Of a DNA stretch of 64,000 nt, positions 47,288 to 59,400 are shown piece by piece. The notes beneath the pieces were generated by a model. It was not told the origin of the DNA, did not search any database, and saw only the letters and a program-made list of their open reading frames with translations. Both the position numbers and the translations under genes were made by a program. The stretch is from Azadirachta indica. Taxonomy: Eukaryota; Streptophyta; Magnoliopsida; Sapindales; Meliaceae. The stretch is taken from positions 6,012,481 through 6,076,480 of the forward strand of contig CM040448.1 of NCBI GenBank assembly GCA_022749755.1. The letters are read 5' to 3'. How positions within the stretch are numbered: the stretch's first letter is position 1; every line of letters starts with the position of its first letter.

Positions 47288-50187
47288 TGTTGATATTAGA
47301 TTTTATCACCTAATATCAATTAGTAAATTTTTTTTGTATAAGAACAAAGACCTTTTTTTTCCCTTCCTTCTTTTCTTTATATGCTTATTAATTTATTAGG
47401 TTATTTAAAAGATTAATCATGGTAGGATTCTGATCGGAGATAATTTAGAATTTTGGCTTACTTATAATTCATATAAAATAAAATTTTTTCAAAATGACTC
47501 TTCATTGGGTCTTTCCTTAATATGGGTCCAGGTGCTATTTTATCGAGCTAACATATGAGTGAAAATTGACTTAATTTATATGTTAAAAAAGGTCCAACAA
47601 GAAGCCTCCAAATTTCGAAAGTAATGTAGTTATTATTTGAAACTAATGAAAATTTAGGATCTCGGTTTTTTTACCGAATTTCTTATTTATTCTCTTTTAT
47701 ATGAGAATCTCAAAGGAAATAGGTGACTTTTTGTAATTTGATAAATGACAAAGGGCAAGTTTTAATTAATGAGGCTCTAATTAGTACGAGTACATTTTGA
47801 ATTTCTAAATAGTTTGCCCATAACTCTTGGTATTCTTAGTTTTATTTTCTTTGCTTAGAGCACAAAAGAAAAACTATTTTTGGCCAGAAAGTTTTGATTT
47901 CTATTCTCTTCCTCCTTTTATTCATACCGATTCAGGTATTAAACCCTTTTGCCTTTTCGATTTTTTAGTTCTCTGACTTTTCTTTCCATTGGTATTACTT
48001 GTTCAGTATTTGTGTTGGTTATATTTTCATTGGGCATTTCAGTGAGGCTTGACTTTGGTTTTGGTTTTGGTTTGGTTTTGCTTTTAATAGTAGAGTTGAT
48101 TTGTTACTTGTAAGATTGTGCTTTATTTGTTTTTGCTTTTAATATGGTGTCTCTTTATGTTTTTGTTTTTGTTGTTTATTTTTTTGTTATGTATTTTTCT
48201 TGCTCAAATATTGGGGTACTTCGTTGTAGTCTTTCTCTTAGTCAAGATGCCAATGCTATATGAGTATAACTTTTGTTCCTTAGGTTTTTTTTTTTTTTTA
48301 AGTCAGTATAGCAAAGGTGTAATGGTTGGCCCTCGTTGATATTGTAGTCGGTACCACAGAGACACCTTATTTGATCTTTTTTGGATATAAAGTCTATTAT
48401 ACAGGTGCATTGTTGGTCATTTCTAGGCATTGAAGTTAATATCATAGAGGTATAATATTTGGCCTTTATGGGGATTGAAAATTGTACTACGGAGATACAA
48501 TGTTTGGTTCTTTTGAGCTTTGGTGTTAATACCACGAAAGTATATTATTATTGTCTTCTCGAACTAAATGTCAGTATCATGGAGATACACTTATATTTGT
48601 CCTTCTGGACTTTGCATTTTAACACTGCAGGGACTGATAATTTTGGCCCTAATGAATATGAGAAGTATATACATTTATTTTTGTCTATTTGGACTTGCAT
48701 TTTGGTACCAAGAATGTGCATGATTTGGGTTCATCTAAGCATGATAAGTCAGTACTTGAAGGTACAAGAATTTCTTCTAGACTTTATAGCTTTGGTAGTG
48801 TAAAGTTATAATGTTTGGTTCTTACAGAAAAAATGTTAGTACTACGAGAGTACATGTGTTTGTTCTTTTGAATTTTATAGTCTTGGAAGCTTGGAGTTGC
48901 AATATTTGGCCCTTTTGGGCAAGATGTGATATTGTAGAGGAATAACTGTATGTTATTCTTAACTTTATAGTTTTGGTAGCACGAAGCTATAAGATTTGGC
49001 CCTTTTGGACATTAAAAGTGGCATTGTAGAGGTGCTTTGTTTTGGCCCTCGTGGGCATTGAAATTGACACCATATAAGTGCATTGTCTTGGCCCTTGTGA
49101 GGCAATGAAGCTAGTACTGCAGAGGTGCATGGTTTTGACCTTTGTGAGGTGATGAAACTGAAGGTACATGGTCTTGGCTCCTTTGGGGCGATGAAGCTGG
49201 CACCGCGGAAGTGCATGGTCTTGGCCCTCGTGGGGGGATGAAGTTGGCACTGCAAAAGTGCATGGTCTTGCCCTTTTTGGGCGATGAATTTGGCACTGCG
49301 GAGGTATATGGTCTTGGCCCTCCCAAGGTGATGAAGCTGGCACTGCGGAGGTGCATGATCTTAGCCCTTGTGGAGCAATGAAACTGGTACTGCGAGGTGC
49401 ATTGTTGACTGTTTTAGTCTTATTTTCTGGGATATTGTGAGAACATGAAAGCTTACACAATAACAACATAAATTGATTAAACATAGATAAATAAATTATG
49501 TCATATGTAATTGAAACACTTTATATTATATACATAAATTAAACATGTGACTATGTAATAATATATAGAAAAAGATTATGGGATAGTATATATCAAATTT
49601 TATTATATAGAATTAGAACACTTATATTCACATAAACAAATAAATGATGACATTTTAAATGCGGGAATATGTTCATACCCATAAATAGTCCTTGTAATTC
49701 GACGCATAACAATCAAATTCAAGATTAAATATATTAAATTATATATGAAATACAAATAAAAATAAATACATACCTTTTGATTTATCATGAAAATTTTTTT
49801 ATTATAATACAATCGGCTTTTTGTTTTTTCCTTCCAACTGTTGATACAAAATTTCATCGCCTGATATCAAATAAGGAATTTTTTCTATATAAGAAAAAAA
49901 ACTCCTTTCTTCTTTCTCTTCTTTTCTTTATATATTTGTTAATTTACTAGGTTATTTAGAAGATTAATCATGATAAGATTCTAATTTAATATATTTTCAG
50001 ATTCAATAAAATTTTGATTGGAGATAATTTAAGATTCTGGCTTGCTTTTAATTCAGACGAACTAAAACTTTTGCATAATGACTCTTTATTGAGTCCTTCT
50101 TTTTAATATGGTCCAGTAATTATTTTACTGAGTTAACATATAAGAGAAAATCAACCCAATTTATATGTTAAAAAAAATGGTCCAACA
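47288..50187 (-). mobile_element. Non-autonomous LTR retrotransposon with internal minisatellite
   Basis: Two related LTRs in direct orientation bound a 2.24-kb interior: 47288-47599 (312 bp) and 49839-50187 (349 bp). On the minus strand each begins TGTTGGACC and ends ATCAACA. The flanks are ACATA on the left and ATATA on the right, a possible 5-bp target duplication with one mismatch. The interior has no gag or pol; its main content is a 47-bp tandem repeat. No primer binding site was recognised next to the 5' LTR. A LARD/TRIM-like element is the simplest reading. Alternatively, two independent solo LTRs happen to flank the minisatellite. Confidence 0.6.
48240..49403. repeat. 47-bp minisatellite, about two dozen units
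   Basis: Units of about 47 bp follow one another, e.g. CTTGGCTCCTTTGGGGCGAT at 49171 with its successors about 47 bases apart. The shared core is GGTGCATGGTCTTGGCCCT, then GGGGCGATGAAGCTGGCACT, then GCGGA. Units near 49.1-49.4 kb are similar to each other and GC-rich; those below 48.8 kb are strongly diverged. Because 47 is not a multiple of 3, all three minus-strand frames stay open for long distances (49484-48987, 49356-49111, 49255-48965), producing proline-rich translations that are artefacts of the repeat, not a gene. Confidence 0.85.
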
Positions 50188-50239
50188 ATATAAATATAAA
50201 TAAATATATATATTTATATAGTCAGCTTTCTAACGATAA

Positions 50240-52187
50240 TTCTTATTTAACATAAAATAACTACTAGAAGTTACATGATAATCCATATGCTAACTAGTTA
50301 GCAAAACATAATTTTTTTCTACCACTAGAGGTCGGTAGAAAGGTACAACTAGGCTCAAACTTAACAGTTTTTGGATTACGTCAGGTCGGTTTCATAGTCC
50401 TGTAGCTATAATTGGTTCACATTTGATCTATAAACTGATAATTTAGGTTTGATTTAGTTTATATATCAACATCTAAAATAAACCAAATTAAAATTAAAAA
50501 TTATTCAAAATAAAAATAATTTGAAATTAAAAACTCATAATATTTTGTGATATATTTTTTTATTTATAAAAGCTTAAAATCTAAATTTTATTTTTTAAAT
50601 TAAAAATTACAAAATTTAAATTAGGTCAAATTGAAACCAAAACATACTTATGTACTTGATCCAGTTTTTTTTGGAGAATTCGGTTTACTACGATTGTAAA
50701 TCGAAGTTTTGATTTGCTTGGTTCTAATAAGAAACTGAACTAAATCTAAATTTGCCCAACCTTATCCACCATAGTTATTGTCCTAGTATTTTTTAGTGGC
50801 ATTGCATAGAATATAATTTTTGCTTCTTTGTCAACACATTTAACCATATCGTGTAATAATTGAACATGATATTTTTTATCATTTGTTCTTATACATCTAA
50901 GTTTTGGTGTCTTGTCAATTACTTGTCAATTTTTTGTATGAATTTATGCAGAAATTAATCCTAAAAATTGATAAGTAATTGAATCTGTTAGGAAATTAGG
51001 AGTCGAAGCAAAACACGCAACTACAATGAAATTGAGAAAACAATGAAAATAAACATTATATAGGAGGTATAACTGTCTATTAAAATAACAATAATGAGTA
51101 GGATGTATAACTATCTATAGTAAAATAAGGCAATAAAATAAATCGATACAAATATTTTACGTGGAAAACCTCTAAACAAATTAGGGTAAAAATCACGGGC
51201 AAGTATAAGAGTATTTCATTATTTTAAAATAGGGATTACAACTTTCTTTCTCTCTAATAACAAGGAAAGAACAATTCTCTAAATAGGAGTATTTCACACT
51301 CTCTCTCGAAATAGGAGAAACAACTCTAAGTGAAGAATATAACACAAAAAAAAAACTAATTTTTCTCTCTTTGTAAAAACTCTTAAAGGATAATTTGAGA
51401 TTTATGGAATGGTGAAAGGGGTGAGGTAATTATAGTGGTTTTCTTTTTCCATTTTTCAACACACATTTCACAATTTACTCCACAAATTTCTCCACCTACC
51501 AACCACTACCTAAATTCAAATTTTTTCCACTTAACGCCAACCTCATTAGTAACGAAAGTAAAAAAGGAGTAACTGTACTTTCGGTGTATTTCGATACTCT
51601 TCTACAGTACGACAATGTTCATAAATACGGTACTATTTATTTATACAATACTGTTCATCTATAGAATACTATTCATCAAAAGTGAACTTTCCAATTTCAC
51701 AGAATCTTTGATAATTTTTTTGATAATTTTTTTCTGTTGGTTACAATACGTCCTGCTTTTAACATATTCAATAGTTAGGTTTGTCTTTTTCAACAATTTG
51801 ATGGCCTTTTGAAAATAATTCAACCTGATTTTTTACTTTTAAGCATTATCATGTTCGTGCCATTCATAGGACCAAAATATTTTATTATCACCATTGAGAT
51901 ATACCAATATGTGCTCAAATCGTTAGTAAGATTACCATTCTTCAATTTCTTAATAAGATTTTACTCAACTCATGATCGCTAGGACAATATAACTAGTTAG
52001 AATAGTATGAAAAAGAAAAATGATTAAACTCAATAATATTAATTGAGCAATGAAAAAGCAATAACATTATTCTCTTGTCAACCACTTGTCAATTTGTAGG
52101 ATTAATTTCTATGTAGAATGAAAATTGATGTTAGGTTATTTGAACTGTGTTTTCTTATTGGACAAAAGTAATTTGATTGCATCTATA
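50240..52187. repeat. Segmental repeat copy B
   Basis: The partner of 43264-45107. It contains a 716-bp solo LTR (50986-51701) that copy A lacks and lacks the LTR-like insertion found in copy A. Similarity fades just after ATGTTAGGTTATTTGAA and the following 60 bp (about 52.19 kb). No genes. Confidence 0.8.
50986..51701. mobile_element. Solo LTR, 716 bp, with GAATC target duplication
   Basis: It begins TGTTAGGAAATTAGG and ends CAATTTCACA (TG...CA) and is flanked by GAATC on both sides (50981-50985 and 51702-51706). The related segment A shows the unoccupied site as ATTGAATCCTTGATAA. The TACGTGGAAAACCTC ... AGGGTAAAAATCACGGG pair inside is a sequence often found in plant copia-type LTRs (family knowledge). 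No internal domain remains, so it arose by recombination between two LTRs. Confidence 0.85.
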
Positions 52188-53078
52188 CTAACCAGAAGGG
52201 ATCAAAACTCTAGTCACCTTAAGCTACACCAAGAATAAAATAAAAAATTAAAAAAAGAAGAAAGAATAGTCTATCTGTTGTAATTATTAGCTGAAATTAT
52301 AAATAGGAAAAATAAAAGGATGCAAATAATATTTTAATTATAATGCAAACTTTAAATGTGCAGTTTTCTTTCAATTGATTGCCGAATTCAATAGTCGATT
52401 GATCAGTTCGATACAATTTTGCATAAGAAGTTTAAGTAAACTTCTTTAATGAAAATGAGGTTAAATCTATTTCATCTATAACACTATCCATTTTCTTTTC
52501 TTAATGTATTGATTATAAAATGGATCACATCAATCATTTATTCATAAATGGAATGGAGGTTTACAGTAATTAATTAAAGAAAAGTTAGAATGAGAGACAA
52601 AAAATGGTAGTCATGTACTCTTTATTAAGTCACATATTGCATTAATAATCTTCACATACTCTTTTACCATATAACGGAAAAAAAAAAAGAACAATAAAAA
52701 TTTGTAGTTAAATTTAATAGTTCTTTGTTAGTTTTATATTTAAACATAGTGGATCTATGAAGGAATTTTTATAAAAATTAAAAATTTAAATTTATTGTTT
52801 AATTTCAAAAATAAAGGTAAAATAATTAAACCAAAATTGAACCAGAATCAATCTAGAATTGAACTAAAATTTAACTAAAACTAAAAACCCAATCGTGCCA
52901 AACTAATTCTATGAGAGTTTGGTTTACTTTAATTTTAAATTGAAGAAAAAAAACCAAACTTATTTTAGTTTGGATCGGTTTAACTAAAAATCGACCTGAA
53001 TTAAAGATGTTCAACTACTAACTGGCACACATGGTTGACTTAGGTTCTATTGACTCGAAGTTCTCTAATTTTCAGTTA
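52188..53078. other. AT-rich spacer
   Basis: No gene, repeat unit or structured element recognised. Confidence 0.5.
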
Positions 53079-53086
53079 CTCTTAGA

Positions 53087-53513
53087 TTTAACATCCGTTT
53101 GATTTAACTTTTCATTAGCCAAAAACACTTTTTTAATGACATAAACTGTTTTTAAATTTTTTGATTTTGTTTGGTTAGCACTGGAGAAAAGTTTTTTTAA
53201 AAAAAAAAAAAAAAAAATTATTTTTTTTTTATTAAAAGAAATCCAAATTTTAGGTTTTTGATAATAGAAATTCTCTAATTTTTTTAAAAATAGAATTGTT
53301 TAAAAATCTCTCGCTTTATTTTAAAAATTTTATATTATTTTTTAAAATAGAACATTAAGATTTTGTCTATTAAATTAATTACTCAAATTTTTCGAAATAT
53401 TATTTGTAACAACCAAATGATTAATAAAAATTTATTAAAAGCTCTACTTAAAAAGTTTTACGGATAAAATATCTACTTTAAAAAGTTCTAGTTAAAAATT
53501 TATTGCAAACGGA
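53087..53513. mobile_element. Small MITE-like element
   Basis: CTCTTAGA occurs on both sides (53079-53086 and 53514-53521), and the near-match continues a few bases further (CTCTTAGATTTAAC versus CTCTTAGAATTCAAC). The inner ends are short inverted repeats TCCGTTTG (53094-53101 on the left, its complement ending at 53513). An 8-bp duplication with such ends would suit a hAT-type MITE, but the offset of 7 bp between duplication and TIR on the left leaves the ends uncertain. A long poly(A) run lies inside. Confidence 0.5.
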
Positions 53514-53640
53514 CTCTTAGAATTCAACTTATTTTTTCATCTAATTTTAAAAATTGATAAAAAATCAAGTTGTATTCAAACTCAATTTTTATATCTATAA
53601 ATTCTAGAAATTTTCTAGAAATTGCATCAATTTCTTAATA

Positions 53641-54760
53641 CTTCTTTACGGAAATTCTAGTCATTCTAGTCATATCTTGCAATAACTTGAACTATGTTCG
53701 GAGTAAAACTTTAGTAAAAATATCTACTCGTAATTATTTACTCCTACAATAGTTTAGTGCAATTTCTTGATTTATTTTTACTTCACGCAGAAACTGATAT
53801 TTGATAGCAATATGCTTAGTTTTACTATAAAAGACAAGATTCTTTTGCCATAGTTATTGTAGATTTGCTATCTAAAAAATTTCTTTTGCGTGATTTGAGG
53901 GTTCACCCATGTCATCAATTAATCTTCCTAGCCAAATTACATAGACATGTAGAAATTGTTGTTCTAATGTATTCAGCTTCTACAGTATATGTGCTAGAGT
54001 TTCTTGTTTCTTTGATGTCCATGAGAAAATTATGAAACCTAGTGTAAATGCATTTCTAGAAGTGCTCTTCATGTCATCCATTGATTCACAGGCTTTCAAT
54101 AATGCTTCTATATAATGAGGCATCTACTTTCTCAAATCCATCTTCTTTTTCAGCTTTTCATTTGTAACAAATTGGATTTGAAAATTGAGTTCGTAATTTA
54201 CCTTTTTTGCAACATAAAGCTACCTTATTTTTCTTAGTTTATTTCAATTCTAAGAAAATAATGTATTAAATTCAGTCATCCATTTCAAATGTCTGCATCA
54301 TGTCTTCACTGCTTCAAGTATGGATAAGATTTTCCACTTACAAATAGACAAATGACTATGTTAGGACCTTGAGTTTTTGGGTACAATATTGGCTCACTTT
54401 TAATGCTGATTTTTTTATCTGCATAGTTTTCATCAATTTTGTTTTACCAAACTCATGGAGCTTATTTTAGTCTATATAATGCCTTCTTTAATATGAGAAT
54501 CTGAAATCATAAACCCTAGGGGTTGTTCTACATATATTTCTTCTTCAAGATATCCATTCAAGAGCACAAATTTCACATCAAGTTGATAGATGATCCATTT
54601 CTTTAAGCAGCTGGTGCAATAAAAGCTCTAATTGTGTCTAGATGAGCAATATGAGCAAAAGTTTCGTTATAATTAACTTCAAATTGTTTAGTCTTTATTT
54701 GCACTTTGTACTTAGCCATTAGCATCGAGCTTCGTTTTGCAGACCCATTTAACTAAAATA
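53641..54760 (-). pseudogene. Ty1/copia reverse transcriptase - RNase H remnant
   Basis: Reading the minus strand from 54.76 kb down: WVCKTKLDANG at the start of RT, then YQLDVKFVLLNGYLEEEIYVEQPLG (the QLDVKxAFLNG motif; about 54.50-54.61 kb), then after frame breaks an RNase H part with EAEYI, VFYSKTKHIAIKYQFLREV and VDIFTK (about 53.68-54.0 kb). These are diagnostic copia blocks in the right order. Several stops and frameshifts, the YVDD box not found intact, and no LTR adjoining. A dead fragment. Confidence 0.8.
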
Positions 54761-55180
54761 TGTCTTTATTTTTATTACATTATATATATATTTGAACTAT
54801 ATATAAATATATTTTTTTAAATTATAATATAATCATAAATATTGAATTATAATATATATTTATTTATAAATTAACATTTATTTACTTTTTATTTGATTTA
54901 TTTTTTGATACGTATATAATGTTGAATTGTTAATAAATTGTAAAACAAATAAATTTATATGTTCTGGTTATGATATATTAATAACTATTCAGTTATATAT
55001 TATAAAATATTACTTATCATTATTATTATATTTATTTCTACTTAGAGTTTAAAAATAATTTTCTTTGCTCACTGCCATTAAATAAGAGTACATTGTCATT
55101 TTTCAATAAATTGAGATTTTAATAAATTTAATTGACCAAATCTTAGGGAACTGTAAGTTTTTTTTATTATCTAAAGTATT
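54761..55180. other. AT-rich spacer
   Basis: Almost pure A/T with TATATA tracts. Nothing else seen. Confidence 0.5.
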
Positions 55181-56559
55181 ATATTTGTTAAAACCATATT
55201 TCACTAAAATTTGTATATTATGAAAAAAAAATGTCAAAAGGTCCCAATATTACTTTTCCTTTTCGTTTATATAATTTTTTTTTTTTTTTGTATCCTCTTA
55301 GGTTTCTAATTCTTTCCGTTCTTTGTATTCTAATAATACTCTTATTCACATTAAGAATCCAGCTGAGTTCAGGAAGTTTCAGGTTTCCTCTTGGGTTTTT
55401 GGTTTTTATTTATTGGGCTTAACTTATTAGTTTACTCCTAGGGCTTCTAAAATTGCGCTTTCTCTCAGCACCTGTGGGTCTTGACTTTGCCAAGCCCAAC
55501 TTCTGAATCCATCTGCAGGAGTTCCTCAATTTTTAATTTTTCTGAAATTTAAAAACTAAAACTCAAGAGCTATACTTGGATCTTAGCTCATATAATGAAC
55601 GGGGCCTAGCCAAATTTGAGGATTTAGTTAGAGTTTTGCCTTATATGCAGCTTCTTAACCCTTGTATAGTATTTGCAATTGCCTTTTTTGAGATAAGAAA
55701 GATGTGCTTATGGTGACTGTTCGTTTCCCTAAATAGAGTCGTAAAAAACGTTTTGGGATTAGACAACTTTTGGGTAAATAACGTCAAGCGAATTCAAAAA
55801 CCCATACGTTTGAATATTTCGTAGACCATTTTACCTTTATCACATCCAAACCAAAAGCATTTTTCTTTAAAAAGGATTGTTTTCTTTTCTCTTCTTTCCT
55901 GCTTACCAACTTTACTATTTCGCTAGTATTGTACACGGTTTCTAGGTACCTAAATCCTTCCTTTTCGTCTTTATTGATTCCTTTTGTGCTTAGCTTGCTA
56001 CTTAAACTTGGTTTAGAGCCTATTGCTCTCCTTATTTGTGTGTTTTCATTTATGAAAAAGAGGTTCGGGTTATCTTATAAGAGTGGCTTTTTATTGTAGG
56101 TATTTTTATGAGTAAGGTTGTCAGTTCTATAAAATCATCTTCAACTGATTAGAAATTTTGAGATAAATTGGATGATAACACAAAAAAGACCTACTTTAGG
56201 TGTATAAGAAAATGCCTTAGAAAAGCTTAAATCTAAAACTATCATTGTGGATAGTGGTTCTTAGCACACAGTGAGTGAAGCTCTTGAATTAATGCAAACA
56301 TAGGGATGTAAGGGATGAACGCGACTTACTGACTAACATCGATGATAGTGATGATTCTTTTAATACGAGGAGTATGTAACACCTAGGTTTAAAACTCTTT
56401 AATATCCCGATATACAAGTTGAATTATATCTGCTCCTTTACCTAAAAGACAACCCTTAAGGATTTAAAGACTAAATTTGAAATACTTGAGGGTGTGACAA
56501 TGAGGCTATCCAAAAGTCATGATTTTGTAACAATATAGCCCTGGTTAGAATAAAAGGTT

Positions 56560-56810
56560 GTTTTCTTCTAGTCCGCTTTATGTAGCTTGATCTAGTTATA
56601 CATCAAGAACACATCCATGAAACTTAAAACACCGTTTCCAGTCATAGTGTATATTAGCTGGTTTATTTTTGGTAAAGGAAACTTGTTCTTCGGATATGCC
56701 TTGTTTAGGTTAGTGAAGTCTATGCACATTTGTCACTTTCCATTTGATTTCTTTCCCATCACTACATTTGATATCTACTTTGGATATCTAGTTCTCTGAC
56801 GAAATTAGCT
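56560..56810 (-). pseudogene. gypsy reverse transcriptase fragment
   Basis: The minus-strand frame contains VVMGKKSNGK, QMCIDFTNLNKAYPKNKFPLP and LSFMDVF (56.60-56.77 kb). These are the RT fingers/palm blocks VxVxKxNGKWRMCVDFTDLNKACPKDxFPLP and LSFMDAFSGYNQI of the Tat/Athila side of Ty3/gypsy. The YVDD part and everything after it is missing or unrecognisable. Confidence 0.8.
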
Positions 56811-57259
56811 TTTCGTAGCTTATCCACTTTTTCATGTATTTTATTATATCTCTCCTAGTTGAAGATAAACATTTTCTATTTAACAAATTAGGTTTTCGAA
56901 TCCATGAAGGGATGATAGCATATGAATCTAAAGTTCATTCTTGACATGTCTTCATAGAACTAGGTGAATACATCAATGTTGTTATGAAAAAAAGTTACTA
57001 GTTCTTCTTCTTCATTCGGACTTAGCTAGTTATCGGCCTTTATAAACTGGGTTATTGGGTGAAGCTAGCACTACTTCATATACCTATTCAGCTATCGTAA
57101 CAGCTGTTGAAACAACAAGGTTATCAGGCATTACTAGAACTACTTTACTTGCTCTTTTTGTCTTTTTAAGGTCTTATTAGTTAAGCGCATTCTCGGTACC
57201 AAATATATTCTTTTCCTTGACAGAAATGAAATGTTTTTTTAAACAGTGTGGTATAATAG

Positions 57260-57690
57260 TTTCGTTCCTCCTTTTGGTTACCTCTCACTATTTCAATCCA
57301 ATGTCATTCTAAACTTCACCTTCTGGTAGTGGATTAATTCCACTATCTATGCACTCTTCAACAAAGGTCTCCTTATTAGAGCTTTATAAGGGATCGGGTA
57401 ATCAACAACTAAGAAGTCAATTATATGTGTCTTAACACAAAGACTTGTACCCAATGATGCAATTTGACTATTTTCGAATTCGTAAAGGGGCGTGTGGAAA
57501 AGTTTTGGTTTAAGTTATTAGATTCCCAATTCATCCAGTATTTTCTTGAACAGGATAACAGTAAAACTTCCAAGGTCAATGAAAATTCTGTTCATATTGA
57601 ATCCATCTATATTCGTGCTTACTATGATTGCATCGTCTTAAGGATAAATGACATCTTTCTCACCCTTGTTTATGAACATTATCGGCATTG
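57260..57690 (-). pseudogene. gypsy protease remnant
   Basis: The minus strand reads DDAIIVSTNIDGFNMNRIF, then IDLGSFTVILF, near 57.55-57.65 kb: the active-site box of gypsy proteases with the catalytic DTGSS changed to DLGSF. Downstream (about 57.30-57.43 kb) FLVVDYPIPYKALIRRP matches the protease C-terminal FxVVDxxxxYNxILGRP block. Stops separate the two parts. Confidence 0.7.
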
Positions 57691-58329
57691 AAGAAGTTGT
57701 CTATTTCTTTTGAGCTTGAACAACAAATACTTGAGTCGATTAGCCTAGTCTAGCAAACATCCTCGAGTAATTTTTCCTTGTATTGTTTGAATCACTTGCC
57801 AAGGTTGGCTCGCTAGTAATTACTATAACCTGAGGTTATTGGTCTTGGTAGCCTATTTTCTTCTAGTCTCTTGGCGCATCCACAATAACAATTAAGATAA
57901 CCATTACTTACTAGGTTTTCGATATGCCTTTTTAGACTCATAAACTCCTTAGTGTTATACTCGTAGTCCCATGAAAAGAACACCACCTATTTTAATCTCA
58001 CACCTTTAAAGGCATTGCCATTTTCTAGGTTCAATCACTAACCTTCTTTGCCTGATGTCTTCAAGTGGGATGTTCAAAGGTGTGAACTTCTTAATCTCTC
58101 TACTTGCTCCCCTTTAATAGTATGAATTTCTGCCTTCCCTAGTTTTGTATCGTAAGTATCATTTCACATTATATCTTGATTTGTTGACATTTGAACCTCT
58201 ATCTCTATACTTTTTGCCACGGTTACTATTCCTTTATGATTTAGAGGACTTCCAATCTCGTCTCCCTAATAAACCTTATCCTAAGCTCTTGTCTTCTTTT
58301 CTTCTTTTTATTCCCTATTTGATCTTGAA

Positions 58330-59400
58330 TTTTAGCCTTGATGATAGGAAACCAACCTCTAAATATTAAGATGCCGTTCTTGTTGTCGCTTTCTGTTCCA
58401 ACAATATTACCCCCTGTACTCTAATAAGCCTTTTGGTAAGTATTATACTTGTCTTTTCATATTTTATCCCATAGTGCACATATCCTTAGCCCTTTCCTTA
58501 ACCCTTACAAGATTATCTCTTTATTGTATGCACCTAATGCAACAATTTTCTTATTTTATCAATTGATAAAATCGTTCAAACTTTCTTTTGTCACTATTTT
58601 ATCAACAACAGCCTTATCATGTCCTTTGCGAAAAAGAAAAGTTCCCTAAAATTCTTTGACAAATTCATGAGTATGTTATGAAAAAGAGCAAATGTTTTCC
58701 TCTTTTAACTTCTAATACCAAGCGTTAGCATACCCTTCTAAAGAAAAAAATGCCTACACATCTCATGTTTAGTTAAGCCCTGAATATGTATTATTTATTT
58801 GTATATCTTAATATGGAACTTAGGATTAATTTGTGTTAAATAAGGGTTGATATGAGACATCTTGAATTCTCTAGGTAAATATAACGTCATGATTTCAGGA
58901 CTTAGAGGAGAGGCTGTTTCATAATCTTTGACTTTATTTATTTGTTGTCTTTTTTCTTTGACCTTTCACAACTTCTTACTCAATCACTTAATCTCCTCCA
59001 AAAAAGAAAAATTGGCGACTTTTACATGAACGCAATTTGTGCGTCACTTAGGTATACCTGTGTTTTGGACGAGGTTATTGGGTTCCTAACCTCTCAGGTT
59101 ACTTTGCCAATGCCATTTACCTAATTCCTTTCAAGGTTCCCAAATTTCCATGCAGAGAGTTTGACCGCCTTCTAGTATCTCCCTAATGCCTATCGCCTAC
59201 AAATGATGCATGTATATCCCGAGCTACGACAATGGTGGATCAAATAATAGCAGATCTTGCTATTGCTTTTCTTTTGCTTCTCGCCCTTCATTAATCATCT
59301 TTTGTATCTCAATTATCATCTTTTCTTATTCATCAGCTTTTCCTTAGAGTTCTAATCTTGGCCTTCTCTCTTTCTCCAACACTTGTTCCAGATCTAAAAG
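58330..59400 (-). pseudogene. gypsy gag remnant
   Basis: On the minus strand around 58.56-58.77 kb several frames together show a gag-capsid pattern: MCRHFF followed by a Leu/Trp-Tyr-type segment, then a region with FRELFFFAKD-like sequence. This matches the retrotransposon gag domain between its usual ALxW..L..GSI-type landmarks only loosely, and the frame is broken repeatedly. The assignment leans on position between 5' LTR and protease. Confidence 0.5.

Noticed and set aside
48987..49484. 165-codon minus-strand ORF rich in Pro/His/Ser
   Set aside because: It lies wholly inside the 47-bp minisatellite; all three frames are open there, so the ORF reflects repeat composition, not selection for a protein.
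49839..50187. Treating the 49.84-50.19 kb LTR as an independent solo LTR
   Set aside because: Its immediate flanks (CCAAC and ATATA) do not match each other, whereas the outer flanks of the 47288-50187 pair nearly do, so the paired interpretation was preferred.
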